64,000 nt of DNA from Epinephelus fuscoguttatus. Taxonomy: Eukaryota; Chordata; Actinopteri; Perciformes; Serranidae. Numbering within the stretch: position 1 is the first letter of the stretch; each line of letters begins with the position of its first letter. The stretch spans positions 19,437,707 to 19,501,706 of the forward strand of contig NC_064770.1 in assembly GCF_011397635.1 (NCBI RefSeq), given 5' to 3'. Under the pieces are notes generated by a model that saw nothing but the letters and a program-made list of their open reading frames with translations, was not told the DNA's origin and did not search any database. Positions 12,561-61,578 of this stretch are shown here, piece by piece. The position numbers and the translations under genes were made by a program.

Positions 12561-13772
12561 AAGTCCCGCAGATACATGTGACTATGTCACTTCTGAAACA
12601 TTGATATGATTCCTATGTAACATATCTGCAGAAATGTGCAATGCCAACATTTTCTTGTGGCGACTGGGCTGTGTCAGGTCAGCTGGTTTAACAACCTCGT
12701 CCCCTGCTCCCTTGTGCAATGATAATGCACAGACGGACACTGTATATATGCACCTACAAATATTGTTACTGCGAACAGTGTAAATATGAAATGACTGGTT
12801 AATATGGACTCAGAGAGGTGCTGGAGCTGATAGTGGCTGTCAGACTGCTCCAGGACAGCAGCTATAAGGAAGGAAGGCTACCTAGAGTCTGCCTACTCCA
12901 AGAAGGAAACACAAGCCAAGGAAACAGTTTATCTAAAACCCATTTTCTTTTGTACAGACTACAAGACTGCAGCGATAAGGTGGTTAGACCATATACAAAG
13001 TGCCCATTGTAAAACAGGAAGAAAACAATAAGGCTATGAGACAGCGTCAGGCTTGCTCAGTCCACACTTGTGACAGACAAGTGGCTTTCTGTACCACATG
13101 GAAAGGAGAGGAATAGCAAAGCAACAGAGGCCAACAGCAGAATATTATATTTCCATTCGATTAGCAAAATTATTTATAAGCATGTGTGTGTGCTGTTGAT
13201 ATAAAAACACACTGCCCATTAGCCCGTGGTCTATAAAAGGACAGAGGCTTAGCAATTAACCCACATTCCCAAACTTAACCAGCTGCCTCCATTTCCAAAT
13301 GACTATAATTCCAAACAACGTGGTAATTTCCTAGGCAGAGAGCGCATGTCTGGTGTGCTGCTGATTATGGCTTTTTGGAAACTTATAAAGACTGCGGTTT
13401 CCTGGAGGGAGACCGCATCAGCTGTCATATTCATAATTATAGCATTTCTGCTATTTCTATCAATCATGTAATTATCGTATCTGCTATTTCTATCAGTCAT
13501 ATAATTATCATATTCGGTCATTTCTACTAGAAACTTTGTTTCGTGAAGTTTTCTTTACAGTTCAAGATCCATGACGGCCAAAACATTTGGGACAGTGTGT
13601 GCTGCTTTTCTTTTCCAGCCCATTTTCAAGAGCTTGACTTTGAGTCTTTGACCTGATGTTTGCATAGCTGATCCGCCGCAGACTTAGGACCATTTGACTG
13701 TGGAGAAAGACACGTCTTAGCACATCAGGTGTGTGCTGCTGTCTTTACATAAACATTACATACAGGTCTGGA

Positions 13773-13774
<2 letters not shown>

Positions 13775-13825
<51 letters not shown>
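13775..13825. repeat. CA microsatellite
   Basis: About 25 CA units after GAGCGCAC. Confidence 0.95.
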
Positions 13826-13826
<1 letters not shown>

Positions 13827-14239
13827 CAGAATCCACTGAAGATGTGTTGATGCTTTTCTAATTACAGCTCCCTTTTCAAATCACTTAATAAAAACTCGCT
13901 CAAGACCATGACAACTCAGCCTTAAAAACAATTTATAACAACATGTTTAAACTTTAATTGAAGGGCTATTAAGAGTCGTTAAACTCAAAGCCAATCTAGT
14001 TGTAACAGCTGCTCCACAGAACCCCCACGCCATAAATTTAGGGCAATTAAGTCTTGAGCTCTGCTAATGAATCTGACTAACAAGCTGGAGGAGGGTTGGT
14101 GTTCTTGCACCAGGTGTCGAGGCCATACGCAGGAAGTCCCAGCAGGAGTTAACACCTGGGAATAATAAAGTCTCGCAGCAGACAACAGGTCCACTCTGAC
14201 AATATGATAAAAACTTCAGTATATAGAACATAATGAAGC

Positions 14240-14556
14240 TTAAAGGAGTACTTTACCTGCAAAATGACCATTTGGATATCAGTTAGTCGCTGTGTGTTGC
14301 CTTAAATTTTTGGAGAAACCTTTGTTTTCCTTGCATGCCTCCATGGTGAATGAACAAAGAATCCACAAAAGGGCGAACATTCATGCTCATGGAATTAAGT
14401 TGTTTATCGCAGCCTATTGTGCAAGCATGACAAATTTTAGTCTTTTTTGGATTCTTCGGGCACCATGGAGGCATGTGAGAAACAGTTTTCTTCACAAATT
14501 CAAGGTAACACAGTGAGTAACTGATATACCAATGACTACACAAAGTTTTCTTTTAA
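14240..14556. mobile_element. TTAA-flanked inverted-repeat MITE
   Basis: The left part (TTTGGATATCAGTTAGTC, then TTTTCCTTGCATGCCTCCAT) is mirrored by the right part (ATGGAGGCATGTGAGAAA, then GAGTAACTGATATACC). TTAA is found at 14240-14243 and 14553-14556. The element is about 317 bp with no coding capacity. Confidence 0.75.
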
Positions 14557-15864
14557 ACTAGTTCAGTTTAACCACAATGACGTGTGATTCAGAAGTACCA
14601 GTGAGTATTCCAGTTTGTACGCAGATAGCTTCTCTAGCTCTAGCTTTCTTTTCATCCAGAAAGGTATTAGACGGAAGTAAGAGGAAAAATGAATGAATAA
14701 ACACAAGGTCATCTGGAGGGCAATTAGTGTAATATTGCCCCCTTGTCTAACACAGTTGGGCCATTGATTGCGAAGGAGGAAGTGATTTTAATTACATATG
14801 CGTCTGTGATGTTGATACCATCAGTGGATCATGAGGGAAAATTAGAAACACTCTGTTTCCAAGCAATAACAGAAACAAGTCTTCTGACTTTATTTACAGT
14901 AAAGCTACACAGGCACCCTCATTGTCCTCTGGCACTGAAGACAAGGATGAACCATAATAAAAATCATGAGCTCTGATAAGTTCTGCAATCTGCTGTATGT
15001 TGGGGAAACACTGCAGTGAGCGATAATGAGTGTATTATGTGCATATCTTTAATTTTAAGGCTGCATATATAGACATAAAATGATGTATATACCTGACCAT
15101 GTTCTCTATGACAGATCTCAAGACATGGTCACCCTCTCCATCCCATAATCGTCAACTTGGGCAAACTGCTATGGGTACCACTTAATCTCATAATAACCAG
15201 AACAGTGGAAAGTGCACAGAGGTCTTTCCTAATATCACACCAAACTGAGTCAATGAGGGAGCAGCACCCCTCCCTTCCCCACTCCTCTAAAAGGCCACCA
15301 TTGTGTGTGAAGAATTGCCATGGCTACTGCCGGCAAACTGTAAGCCTTTTAGAATTATTAGCATTCCTGTCTACCCCAAGCACTGTAGCAAAGCTGCTCG
15401 CTTTACCATCAATCCGCCTCGAGAGAAACACACCATTTCTTTCATTAGAAACTACAGGAATTTCCATCTGGCTGGGAATTAATTAAAGTTGAATTATGGG
15501 CTGTGAGCAATATTGGACGAGCCAGACAAATTCAACAACACCCATGGAGGGTAAGAGTGAATGTGGCCTTGTTAATGAGCATGGTAAGAGGCTAGCAAAG
15601 CCACTTGTCAGAGGCACAAACTCTGCGGTTATTAGGCAAGGCGGTGATAAGACAATGTGACCATTGATAGATCCATTTTTCTTGGCCACAATTGATCCTT
15701 GTAGCAGCGTCTCTGCTTGATGCTAAATTTGTTTTTCAGAAGTGTCCATTGTATTCATTTATGTAAGAGTAATGGTAACAGCTGAAGCATGCTGAAGTGG
15801 CTATAAATTTAAATGACTTCAAAGTGAGCATCACATGTCACGTTAGTACTGTTGCAATACCACG

Positions 15865-16230
15865 TTAAAGGGACAGTTCATCCCCAAATAAAAAATACAT
15901 ATTTTTCCTCTTACCTATGGAGCTATTTGTCACACCAGATTGTTTTGGTGTGAGTTGTCGAGTGTTGGAGATATCGGCTGTAGAGATGTCTGTCTTCTCT
16001 CGATATAATGGAACTAGATGGCACTTGGCTTGTGGTGTTTAAAGCACCCAAAAAATACATTTGAAAAGCTCAAAAGCAAAGTCTCTTTCCAGAAAACATG
16101 ACCTGGTTGAATGTATTTTTTTTTGGCGCTTTGAGAACCACAAACCGAGTGCCATCTAGTTCATTGTACTCACGAGAAGGCAGACATCTCTACGGCCTGT
16201 ATCTTCAACACTCTGCGACTCATACCAAAA
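15865..16230. mobile_element. Inverted-repeat MITE, right end truncated
   Basis: It begins TTAAAGGGACAGTTCATCCC. The segment GGTGTGAGTTGTCGAGTGTT and GATATCGGCTGTAGAGATGT at about 15955-15995 is mirrored at 16170-16230 (ACATCTCTACGGCCTGTATC, AACACTCTGCGACTCATACC). The outer part of the right arm is missing, so it is a deleted copy of a fish repeat that I have seen in longer form. Confidence 0.75.
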
Positions 16231-17255
16231 GACAAAAGGTCTAATTTTATTAATCACCACAGAAAGAAACGAACAATTTATGATACCAGCATTATTTTGT
16301 GTTATAGTGCAGAGTTCCCACATTGATACTCAAATTAAGTGATCCATTTTAAAACAGGTGATGTGGAATTTGAAGATCCATTTCAACAGTGTTTGGAATA
16401 AAAGTCAATGGTTTCATGATTACTGACTGTTAAAGAATAACTAGGCCATGATGCTGCTGATGATCTGGCAGCACACACAATTACAAGAGCTGCTGAAAGC
16501 CAAAAGCATGAGATTAAAATAAAAAACATTTTTTTCCAAATAACTGGCAGTTTCCATGGTTAAATTAATCATATGACAGAAAAATGTAATGCAATATAGT
16601 GATTACCAGCTTGGGGAGTTTCTGCAATGTAGCATAAACAATCAGAAACCATCTAATTCTAAAATAATGCGACAATCGTATCATTGTCAGTGACACAGGG
16701 AACCTGAGTGAGACAATGTGGCCACTATCAGACTCTAATGAGAAAGCCTGGACCAACGGTGACACAACAGGCTCTGTTCCACAGGCAAGCTGGGAGGCTC
16801 CGCTATCAGACCTGGGATTCCTCCAGTCCCTGGCACCTCCACTGATGCAGAAAAAGTAGGTCTGCGTGGGACCCGAGGGAAAGCAGGGCCCCAGTGACAT
16901 TCCACGGTTCGTGCCAAAACAGCTAAATGGCAACAATTTCCCTGGAGTGCACGCAAACGATAGTTTCGGTTTCACCTATCTGTGTTGTTCCAGGAACAGG
17001 TTACAAGTAAACAGCTCCACTGAAACGATCCCCAAAGTCTCACTAGACTGTGACCTCAATGGAACATGTGAGAAAGGTGTTATGTATGGCTTAGTGTGTC
17101 TAAAGTTTAGATGTTGCAATAACAAGGGCTGAAACACTATTAATAATGTGATTTACTGTTTTTACTTTCTGACAGTTAAGAGTTTTGATTTGATGCACCT
17201 GTGAACTGTGTAATAAAAACAAAACTAGCAGAAATAACTGACATTTTCTCATCCG

Positions 17256-17261
17256 TTTATT
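17256..17261 (-). terminator. tbcd: Candidate polyadenylation signal of tbcd
   Basis: A minus-strand AATAAA lies 265 nt past the tbcd stop codon and is the first such hexamer I see downstream. It would give a short 3' UTR that includes the 14-base poly-C run (poly-G on the plus strand) at about 17496-17509. Confidence 0.5.
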
Positions 17262-17525
17262 GTTATGTAAAACCATCAGATTGTGATTCACTCCATGTGT
17301 TGTTTTTGGCGCATGGATGGACCAGCTGATACGGGGCAGCTTCATAAAGAGCAGATCCATTCTTAATGCTTACAGCATGTCGTCCATGTTGTTGTTGCTT
17401 TGCAGCTGGTGTTCACAGCGAGCGGTGATCAGGAAACCTGGACAGGGCTCTGCTGCTGATGAAAGACAGTGGTCAGAGTTAACTCAGCCCAAAGGGGGGG
17501 GGGGGGGCAAAGAGATATAAGAGTT

Positions 17526-54370
<36,845 letters not shown>

Positions 54371-55308
54371 TCTGCCAGACTACAACCACAACGAGTGTCT
54401 CTGTTGCAGACGCTAACGTCAACGTTTGCTGTTATAAGTTATGGAGCAGTTAGCTAGCTAATGTTAGCATTCATGCCTAGCTAAAGGATGGAGGTTAAAA
54501 TATCTTACGAAACGATGGAATTATTAAACAGGTGCGACACAGACTTAGCGGAGGTATTAACGTGTAAAATAACTGCGCGAAAACTGAAATAAATATCACT
54601 ATATAAAGCCGAGGCATTAGTCTTTACAGTTTCTATGCAGTGATGCAGTTTGCAGTTGCTGTTGTGTCGCGCCCTGCCCCAGTACGGTAAGCGAGAAGGT
54701 ACAGACTTATCTCAGGTCGCGATAGGCCAGTCATAAAGGCGCTTCTGTCTCTGAGAGGAAGTAAAATTTGTTTCATGTTTATTAACATTTACCAGTGGTG
54801 GAAAGTAACTATGTGCCTAACTATTTTTATTTTATGCTACTTTATACATCTACTCCAGGGGGAAATGATTATTGTAAATATTGTATTTAACTGCATTTAT
54901 TTGACAGCTATAAATACTAGTTAGTTTTCAGATCAAGGTGTTAAAAAACATGTTAATACATCAAGAATGGGCCAGTAATGTAATATTACAATGCTAAGAG
55001 GGCCTGTTCTGCTTTGCTTTTTGATAAGGCTACATTTTTCTGATAATAGCTGTGTGCTTTTACTTCAGTGAAAATGAATGCAGGACTTTTACTTGTAGTT
55101 AAGTATTTATATAGTGTGACATCAAACTATTTTTAGTATAGTACAGTGGTAATTAATTTTGGTCCTTATTAACATCCTTATTATCCTTATTATTTTTTAA
55201 AAGGAATGCATATCATGAAGAATAAATAGCAACAAAGCATTAAATTAAAAGGAAAAACAAAAGGAAAACGTTAAAAAAAATTGACCAAAAAGTAAATACC
55301 AAAAAATA

Positions 55309-55353
55309 GATAAATTAAATTAAATTAAATTAAATTAAAATAAATTAAATTAA
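55309..55353. repeat. AAATT pentanucleotide run
   Basis: Repeats of AAATT/TAAAT with one interruption, in the region between tbcd and fn3k. Confidence 0.8.
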
Positions 55354-55479
55354 AAAATAAGGAAACAATACCAACATTCCAAAGCAGTTCATACGCAGCA
55401 ATAATTATACCTCGGTTTTACATTTATGCACCACCTCATTTTTTAAAATATATTTATTGATTTATTGATTGATTGATTT

Positions 55480-56135
55480 GACCGTTTTAATTCCCTGTCC
55501 CAACCATTCCACAAGTTAACCCCTTTGACAGATACATTCCTTGTTTGCCTTTACTAACAGCGCTGTGAATGGTTCAGTGATGCAGCCTATATTGTCAGTA
55601 TGTCAGACAAATTCATATGATCATGATTTTCTACCTGGAAAAAAAACCTTAAAACATAAAACTTCTTAAGTCTATGGGTGCATCAAAACCTGGGCTATAC
55701 AAGCTCTGTGTATGTTCAATTTAATTGCAAATAGAAGAGTATAAAATGAAAATGTACATACAACATAATAATGCACATATAAGCAAAGTAGCAACACAAA
55801 TTAATGTAAGACAGCAGGTTTATACATGTATGTTTATTTTACTAAGTTGCATGTGAGTGCTGGGATGCAAGGTGCACAACAGCCTGGGAGAAGAAGCTAG
55901 TGTTCATTCTTGTGGCAGGAGGTCAAACAATCAGTAAGAGGGGTGGAGAGTTCTTCATGATGATGGAGGTCTCCAGGCTACAAATGCAGCATTGTGGGAC
56001 AATCATTTCACTTCATCCTAGGCTTTACTGTTGGCTAAGCAGCGGGTATTAAGTATTGCATGAATTAATTAAAACACAACAACATTTTGTCAGTGTATGT
56101 AGTGTTTCAGTCTGCTGGACATCAATAGTTTGATG
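55480..56135. repeat. Duplicated 3' flank of fn3k (copy 1)
   Basis: Blocks such as AGTGCTGGGATGCAAGGTGC, ACAACAGCCTGGGAGAAG, GGTCAAACAATCAGTAAGAG, TTTCACTTCATCCTAGGCTT and GTGTTTCAGTCTGCTGGACA recur in the same order at 58645-59372 downstream of fn3krp. A minus-strand AATAAA at 55833-55838 is conserved in both copies (the other is at 59069-59074) and may be the polyadenylation signal. Confidence 0.85.
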
Positions 56136-56159
56136 CAAGGGAAGTGACTGGGAGTACAG

Positions 56160-57796
56160 TTATTTCAGCAGTTTCTTCATAACACTTATTGAAGGGCGCC
56201 TGTATTCATTGCCAAAGTGGTTCCAGTGATTTAGATAGTTAAAGAGTTGGTAAAGCTGGTTTCTCTGTGCAAAGCCTGGTGCTTTAGGAATCTTTTCATG
56301 GTAAGCAGAGTAAAAAGCACTGTTGAAACCACCAAACATTCCAGCAATACCCAGCTCAAATTCTGAATGACCATAGAAAGAGGATGGGTCAAAGATGACT
56401 GGGCCGTCTGCACACTGTGCCACGTTGCCTCCCCATAAGTCTCCATGCAGGAGAGCAGGAACAACCTCTATATCTTTGAAGAACAGAGGCATTTTCAGCT
56501 GTAAATGACAGAAACACTATGTGAGTCAGATAACTGAAACAATAATAAGGATGCATGAAAAGTGAATTTGAGGGAAGGTGCACCTGTAGCTTGGCCCATA
56601 ACTCTCTGGCCTCTCTGTCTCCATAGGATTCCTCCACCATGTTGAGCTGGTGCTGCAGTCTCTGCTGTGAGAAGAATGTCACCCAGTCATCCTGCCACTC
56701 GTTGTTCTGAGGAGGTAAGGGGGGGTGGGGGGGGGGGATTCAAGCTTAGAGACTACAATACAGTATTATACAGATGCAATATTCATATACTTACCTGTGG
56801 AAAAAATCCATAGCATGTAGCTACATTGAAGCCAAACTTCTCAACAACAGCCACATCTGACTGTCCAGCTCCTTTTCCTGTACAGTCATATTGTAGTTAT
56901 AGTCCATCTTAATCAATCAGCAGTAAACTCTCATCTAAATGTCTAGAGAGTGAAAGATGTTTTTTGCACATTTGTCTGTATTTGCATGCGAGGTTAAAGT
57001 GAATTACCCACTGTCTGCTGCTCTTTATTTAATTTTTCCAGCTGTCTCTTGTTGAGAAGATGCATGTCTGCCAGCTGCTCTCCGAGGTGCTTTGAGTACC
57101 TGCACGTTGGATATGGAATTAAAGTATTTTATAAAAACAGAAGAACAACAACAACAACAAACTTTTGACTGTTATTTGCCCTCCATTCGACTGGTACAGT
57201 ATGAAAAACACACTGTATGAGAGAGCTCTTACTTGCTCAGACCTCTCATGTCCAGATGTTCCATCACAAGTACACATCCTCCTGTGTCAAGCTCAATCAC
57301 CTTCACAGGCTTGGGGACTTTAACAGTTTCTGTCTTTAAAATGGCTTCCAAACTGGCCATCTCCCCATCAAACATCAATTTGGCCTGAATAAAACAAAAT
57401 AAATCATGTGAAAACGAAATGTAAAAAAGTAAAAAGTAAGGATTTGGGCTGGTAGGCAAAGCAACAGCACAGATCTACACTCGTTGGCATGTACTTACTA
57501 TGAAATTAAATCCGTCTCCATTTCGCAACGTGTGCACAAAGTTCAGTAGCAATCAAAACTACTGTGCTTTCAGAGGGTGCAGCTTGCAGCCATATAAAAA
57601 GCCACTCACTGTCACTATATTGAATTTAAATATTAAAAAAACAATGATTAAATACCTCGCTCTTGTAATTTATCTTCACAAACACCCTCCCATGGTCAGT
57701 ATCATAACTCTGACCCTCGCAAATGTATCCACCTCCTGCATGACCACATGACTCCAGCATGGATGTCCCCAACTCTTTCTTTAACTTCGATTCCAT
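56160..57796 (-). CDS. fn3k: Fructosamine-3-kinase, six exons
   Basis: It phosphorylates C3 of fructosamines on glycated proteins, which destabilises the adduct and repairs the lysine. Exons: 57656-57796, 57233-57384, 57008-57099, 56795-56877, 56584-56706, 56160-56498; all GT-AG, total 309 codons plus stop, the usual family length. Visible are VFVKIN with the ATP-binding lysine (K41), the catalytic HGDLWGGNV with D217, and the [11 protein letters not shown] metal-binding segment. I start at [10 protein letters not shown]; the in-frame extension seven codons upstream begins with TTG. I call it fn3k, not fn3krp, because exon 4 (CYGFFPQ) and the C-terminus ([15 protein letters not shown]) resemble FN3K, and because it is the copy next to tbcd, as in human. 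Residue 24 is Tyr, not the family's P-loop Cys; a Cys is at 26. Exons 5 and 6 are nearly identical to the neighbouring copy. Confidence 0.92.
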
Positions 57797-59952
57797 TGTT
57801 ATTTCCCCAAAAAACAATTCTGGTGAAACTGTAGTGGTGCTAATATCAACTGCGCGGTGTCCTAGGCTGCACCCAAACCTCCACCATCTGGACCTGCGGA
57901 CCTACCCTCGCAGTACTGTGACGTGTTCACCGTCATCACGTAAAATCTGCAGCGCTCCAGACTGTTTTACTCGTTGCCATGGAAACGTTCGAGCGACGAT
58001 TACAGTTATTTACATGGTGGTCGCTGCCGTTATATCATGTCTGCGCATCTGTCCCTGCAGATAATGTGAGTGAAATACATTTCTGTGCAACATATAGGCT
58101 GCAGACATCCAAATACAGAGACGTACTGCTATGACTAAATAAATAGGGTGGGCCTTATGGTTACATCAGAAGATATGCTTTTGATGTTTTTCGGCCATTT
58201 TCTATATATTTGGCATGACACTGCACAAACTATATCTGCAATAATACAATGCATTTTGATTACCATCTATAGCCTATAGATCAGGCTGCAGAAACTATTT
58301 TGCTTTTTTTTCTTGGTCGGTTTTTTTTAATAACGTCACGTCCGTATTGCAATGAATTGTGGGTTATTAAATCAGTGAAGTCGGTTGTAGTCTGCACCTA
58401 TGGTCTGCACCCCAAGCAGACTTTCTGGAACTTTACAGAAGGTCAGCCTTTGGCACCATGAGGACTGGATGACGTGTAGATTTGGACAGCCCGCAGCACA
58501 CCCACACTTCCCAGGACGGCACCCTTGTTTCTAACAGGACTGTTATTTTTAGGATAATATAGTGGTAGTTTATTGTAATTTATTTATTATTTCTGCACTA
58601 CATTGTTTTATTTTTATTTTTTTAATTTACAGAGTGGTCAACAGTTTTATTTCCCTGTCACAACCATTCCAAAAGTTAACCCATTTGATGTATACATAAC
58701 TATTCCTTAAGTCTGTCCTAACCCTTGTTTCTTCAAATTATTAACCATTTCACATAAGTAAATAGACTGAATACTTACTTCTTCCACCACGTACCAGTTG
58801 TTATTATTCATATGGTTCAGTGACGCAGCCTATAATATTATGTCAGTTAAATGCATATAAGATTGTGATTTTCTTCCTAAAAAAACATTTAAAGTATGAC
58901 AAAACGAATAACACTTCTTAAGTCTGTGGGTGCACCAAAATCAGAGAAAAACAAGTTGTGAGCATGTTTTACTGAACTGCAAATAGTAGAGTATAAAATG
59001 AAAATATACATACAACATAATAATGCACATACGAATGCAAATGCAAGACAGCCAGGTTTATATGTTTGTTTATTTTGTTAAGTTGCATATGAGTGCTGGG
59101 ATGCAAGGTGCACAACAGCCTGGGAGAAGCAGCTACTGCAGGAGGTCAAACAATCAGTAAGAGGGGTGGAGAGTTCCTCATGATGATGGAGGTCTCACAG
59201 TCGGATTCACTGCAGTGCTCATACCAGGCTACAAATGCAGCATTGCAGGACAAACATTTCACTTCATCCTAGGCTTTACTGTTGGCTAAGCAGCGGGTAT
59301 TAAAAACTGCAAGGATTCACATTTTGTCAGTGTATGTAGTGTTTCAGTCTGCTGGACATCAACAGTCAGGCTGTTATTCTGTAGAATAAAATATTGCATT
59401 CACTAGGAAAAATTAAATATTGTTTGCACAGCTGTACGATTCAGTCGGGTGCTGGTTGAATGCAGGCAATGAAAAATAATAAAACATTAAGAAAGGGTTC
59501 ACAGCATAGCACAGCAAATCCTAAGTTGGTCCAGAGCTCAGTTTTTTTGGTGTAAGGTAAGCCTTTCTTTTTCAAACAGTATTGCATGTTAAGGTTTACT
59601 TTTGGCAACCTGCAAGTCAGCATAGAAAATACTGAATTTAACAATACTTAGATAAATATACCCTTGTGCAAACATACAATTTATGATAGTTACTGAGAGA
59701 TGTGGATTCTGTTTTATCACATTTTGAAACCAGGTCAGTTTAGGTGGAGCAGGCAGGGCAGAATTACTTTGTTCTGTTAATTCTGTATTGTCTACACAAT
59801 ATGCAAGACATTACAATGTTAGAATGTTATGATTTGTCTATTTAAATATTAGCCACACTATTTTTTAAGACAAATTAGAGTCTGTCAATATATACATAAA
59901 ACTTGGTTCAAGTTTAAGACTCTGAAGCTTCCACAAGTGACTGTGAGTGCAG
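57797..59952. other. Region between fn3k and fn3krp
   Basis: The fn3k promoter should lie just above 57796 (CpG-bearing to about 58070). Above it is unremarkable AT-rich DNA, then the duplicated flank and the 560-bp segment unique to fn3krp (59373-59931). No gene is seen. Confidence 0.5.
58645..59372. repeat. Duplicated 3' flank of fn3krp (copy 2)
   Basis: This is the counterpart of 55480-56135. It has an extra 30-40 bases near 59200 (CACAGTCGGATTCACTGCAG) and is followed by about 560 bp (59373-59931) that copy 1 lacks before the gene's last exon. Confidence 0.85.
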
Positions 59953-61578
59953 TTATTTCAGTAGACTCTTCATAATGCTTACTGACGAACCCCTGTAGCC
60001 ACCGCCAAAGTGGTTCCAATGATTCAGATAGTGATAGAGCTGGTAAAGCTGGTTTCTCTGTGCAAAGCCTGGTGCTTTAGGAATCTTTTCATGGTAAGCA
60101 GAGTAAAAAGCACTGTTGAAGCCACCAAACATTCCAGCAATACCCAGCTCGTATTCTGAATGACCATAGAAAGAGGATGGGTCAAAGATGACTGGGCCGT
60201 CTGCACACTGTGCCACGTTGCCTCCCCATAAGTCTCCATGCAGGAGAGCAGGAACAACCTCTATATCTTTGAAGAACAGAGGCATTTTCAGCTGTAAATG
60301 ACAGAAACACTATGTGAGTCAGATAACTGAAACAATAATAAGGATACATGAAAAGTGAATTTGAGGGAAGGTGCACCTGTAGCTTGGCCCATAACTCTCT
60401 GGCCTCTCTGTCTCCATAGGATTCCTCCACCATGTTGAGCTGGTGCTGCAGTCTCTGCTGTGAGAAGAATGTCACCCAGTCATCCTGCCACTCGTTGTTC
60501 TGAGGAGGTGAGGGGGGAAAATGAAAGCTACAGTGATATTTCTAAGGATAACTGTAACATCTCAACAACCTTGAGGGCACATACACATTTTTACCTGTGG
60601 GAGATATCCACAGCATGTAGTTACACTGAAGCCAAACTTCTCAACAACAGCCACATCTGACTGTCCAGCTCCTTTTCCTGTGTACATTTAATAGGTTATG
60701 CAGAATATCTTTATCAATCAGCAGTAAACTCTCATCTAAATTTTGAGAGCTAACTGTTATTCAGTGTAACAATGGCAAGTCATGGCAAGGTGAATTACCC
60801 ACTGTCTGCTGCTCTTTATTTAATTTTTCCAGCTGTCTCTTGTTGTGAAGATGCATGTCTGCCAGCTGCTCTCCTAGGTGCTTCGAGTACCTGCACATTG
60901 GATATGGTATTAGAGTATTTCATTAAAAAAAAGAGCAAACTTCCTATAATGATTTCACATTGCCCTCCATGCTACTGGTACAGTATGAAAAACACACTGT
61001 ATGAGAGAGCTCTTACTTGCTCAGACCTCTCATGTCCAGATGTTCCATCACAAGTACACATCCTCTTGTGTCAAGCTCAATCACCTTCACAGGCTTAGGG
61101 ACTTTAACAGTTTCTGTCTGTAAAATGGCTTCCAAACTGGCCATCTCCCCATCAAACATCAATTTGGCCTGAATAGAAAATAAATGAATAAATAAATAAA
61201 TAAAAGGATTTGGGCTGGTAAGCAATGCAGTAACACAGATCTAACGTTACACTAGTTTGCATGTGCTTACAACGCAGTTAGATACGTCTCCATTTTGCAA
61301 CGTGTGCAAAAAGTTCAGTAGCAATCAAATACTATGTGGCTTTCAGAGGGTGAAGCTTCAGGGCATGTATAGCCTGCTATGACACAAGTAACTGTCACTA
61401 TAATGAGTTAAAATATAACACAATAATGATTACATACCTCGCTCTTGTGATTTATCTTCACAAACACTCTCCCATGGTCAGTATCATAACTCTGGCCCTC
61501 GTTGATGCATCCACCTCCTGAGTAACCAGTGGACTTCAGCATGGATGTCCCCAACTCTTTCTTTAATTTAGCTTCCAT
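59953..61578 (-). CDS. fn3krp: Fructosamine-3-kinase-related protein (ketosamine-3-kinase), six exons
   Basis: FN3KRP phosphorylates ribulosamines and psicosamines on glycated proteins. Exons: 61438-61578, 61017-61168, 60799-60890, 60595-60677, 60377-60499, 59953-60291; each has exactly the length of its fn3k counterpart, and the product is also 309 residues. It keeps the canonical P-loop GGGCINEG with Cys24, the lysine in VFVKIN, and HGDLWGGNV with D217. Exon 4 reads CCGYLPQ and the C-terminus HYLNHWNHF then GYRGSS, both as in FN3KRP. Its ATG is 346 bp from the arl16 ATG on the other strand, so the promoter is probably shared. The order fn3krp-fn3k-tbcd on one strand is the mammalian order. 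The 3' flank has about 560 bp more than that of fn3k. Confidence 0.92.

Larger units (their letters stand above)
12561..17255. other. No gene recognised beyond MITEs and a microsatellite
   Basis: This is the 3' side of tbcd. Two TTAA MITEs and a CA run account for part of it. A 109-codon frame at 15157-15486 (plus) has no domain I know. The expected mammalian neighbour on this side, B3GNTL1, is not seen here. Confidence 0.5.
54371..56159. other. tbcd upstream region and fn3k 3' flank
   Basis: The first 400 bases hold the tbcd promoter and 5' UTR. They include CpG-containing patches (GTGTCGCGCCCTGCCCC, GGTCGCGATAGG near 54665-54725) and no clear TATA box. The rest is AT-rich and includes the AAATT run and the duplicated fn3k flank. 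Confidence 0.5.

Noticed and set aside
15157-15486. 109-codon plus-strand frame downstream of tbcd
   Set aside because: No known motif, ordinary composition and no promoter or polyadenylation context that I can see.
57797-57817. Extended fn3k N-terminus starting seven codons upstream
   Set aside because: It starts at TTG, and the family begins at the ATG at 57796, as does the neighbouring fn3krp.
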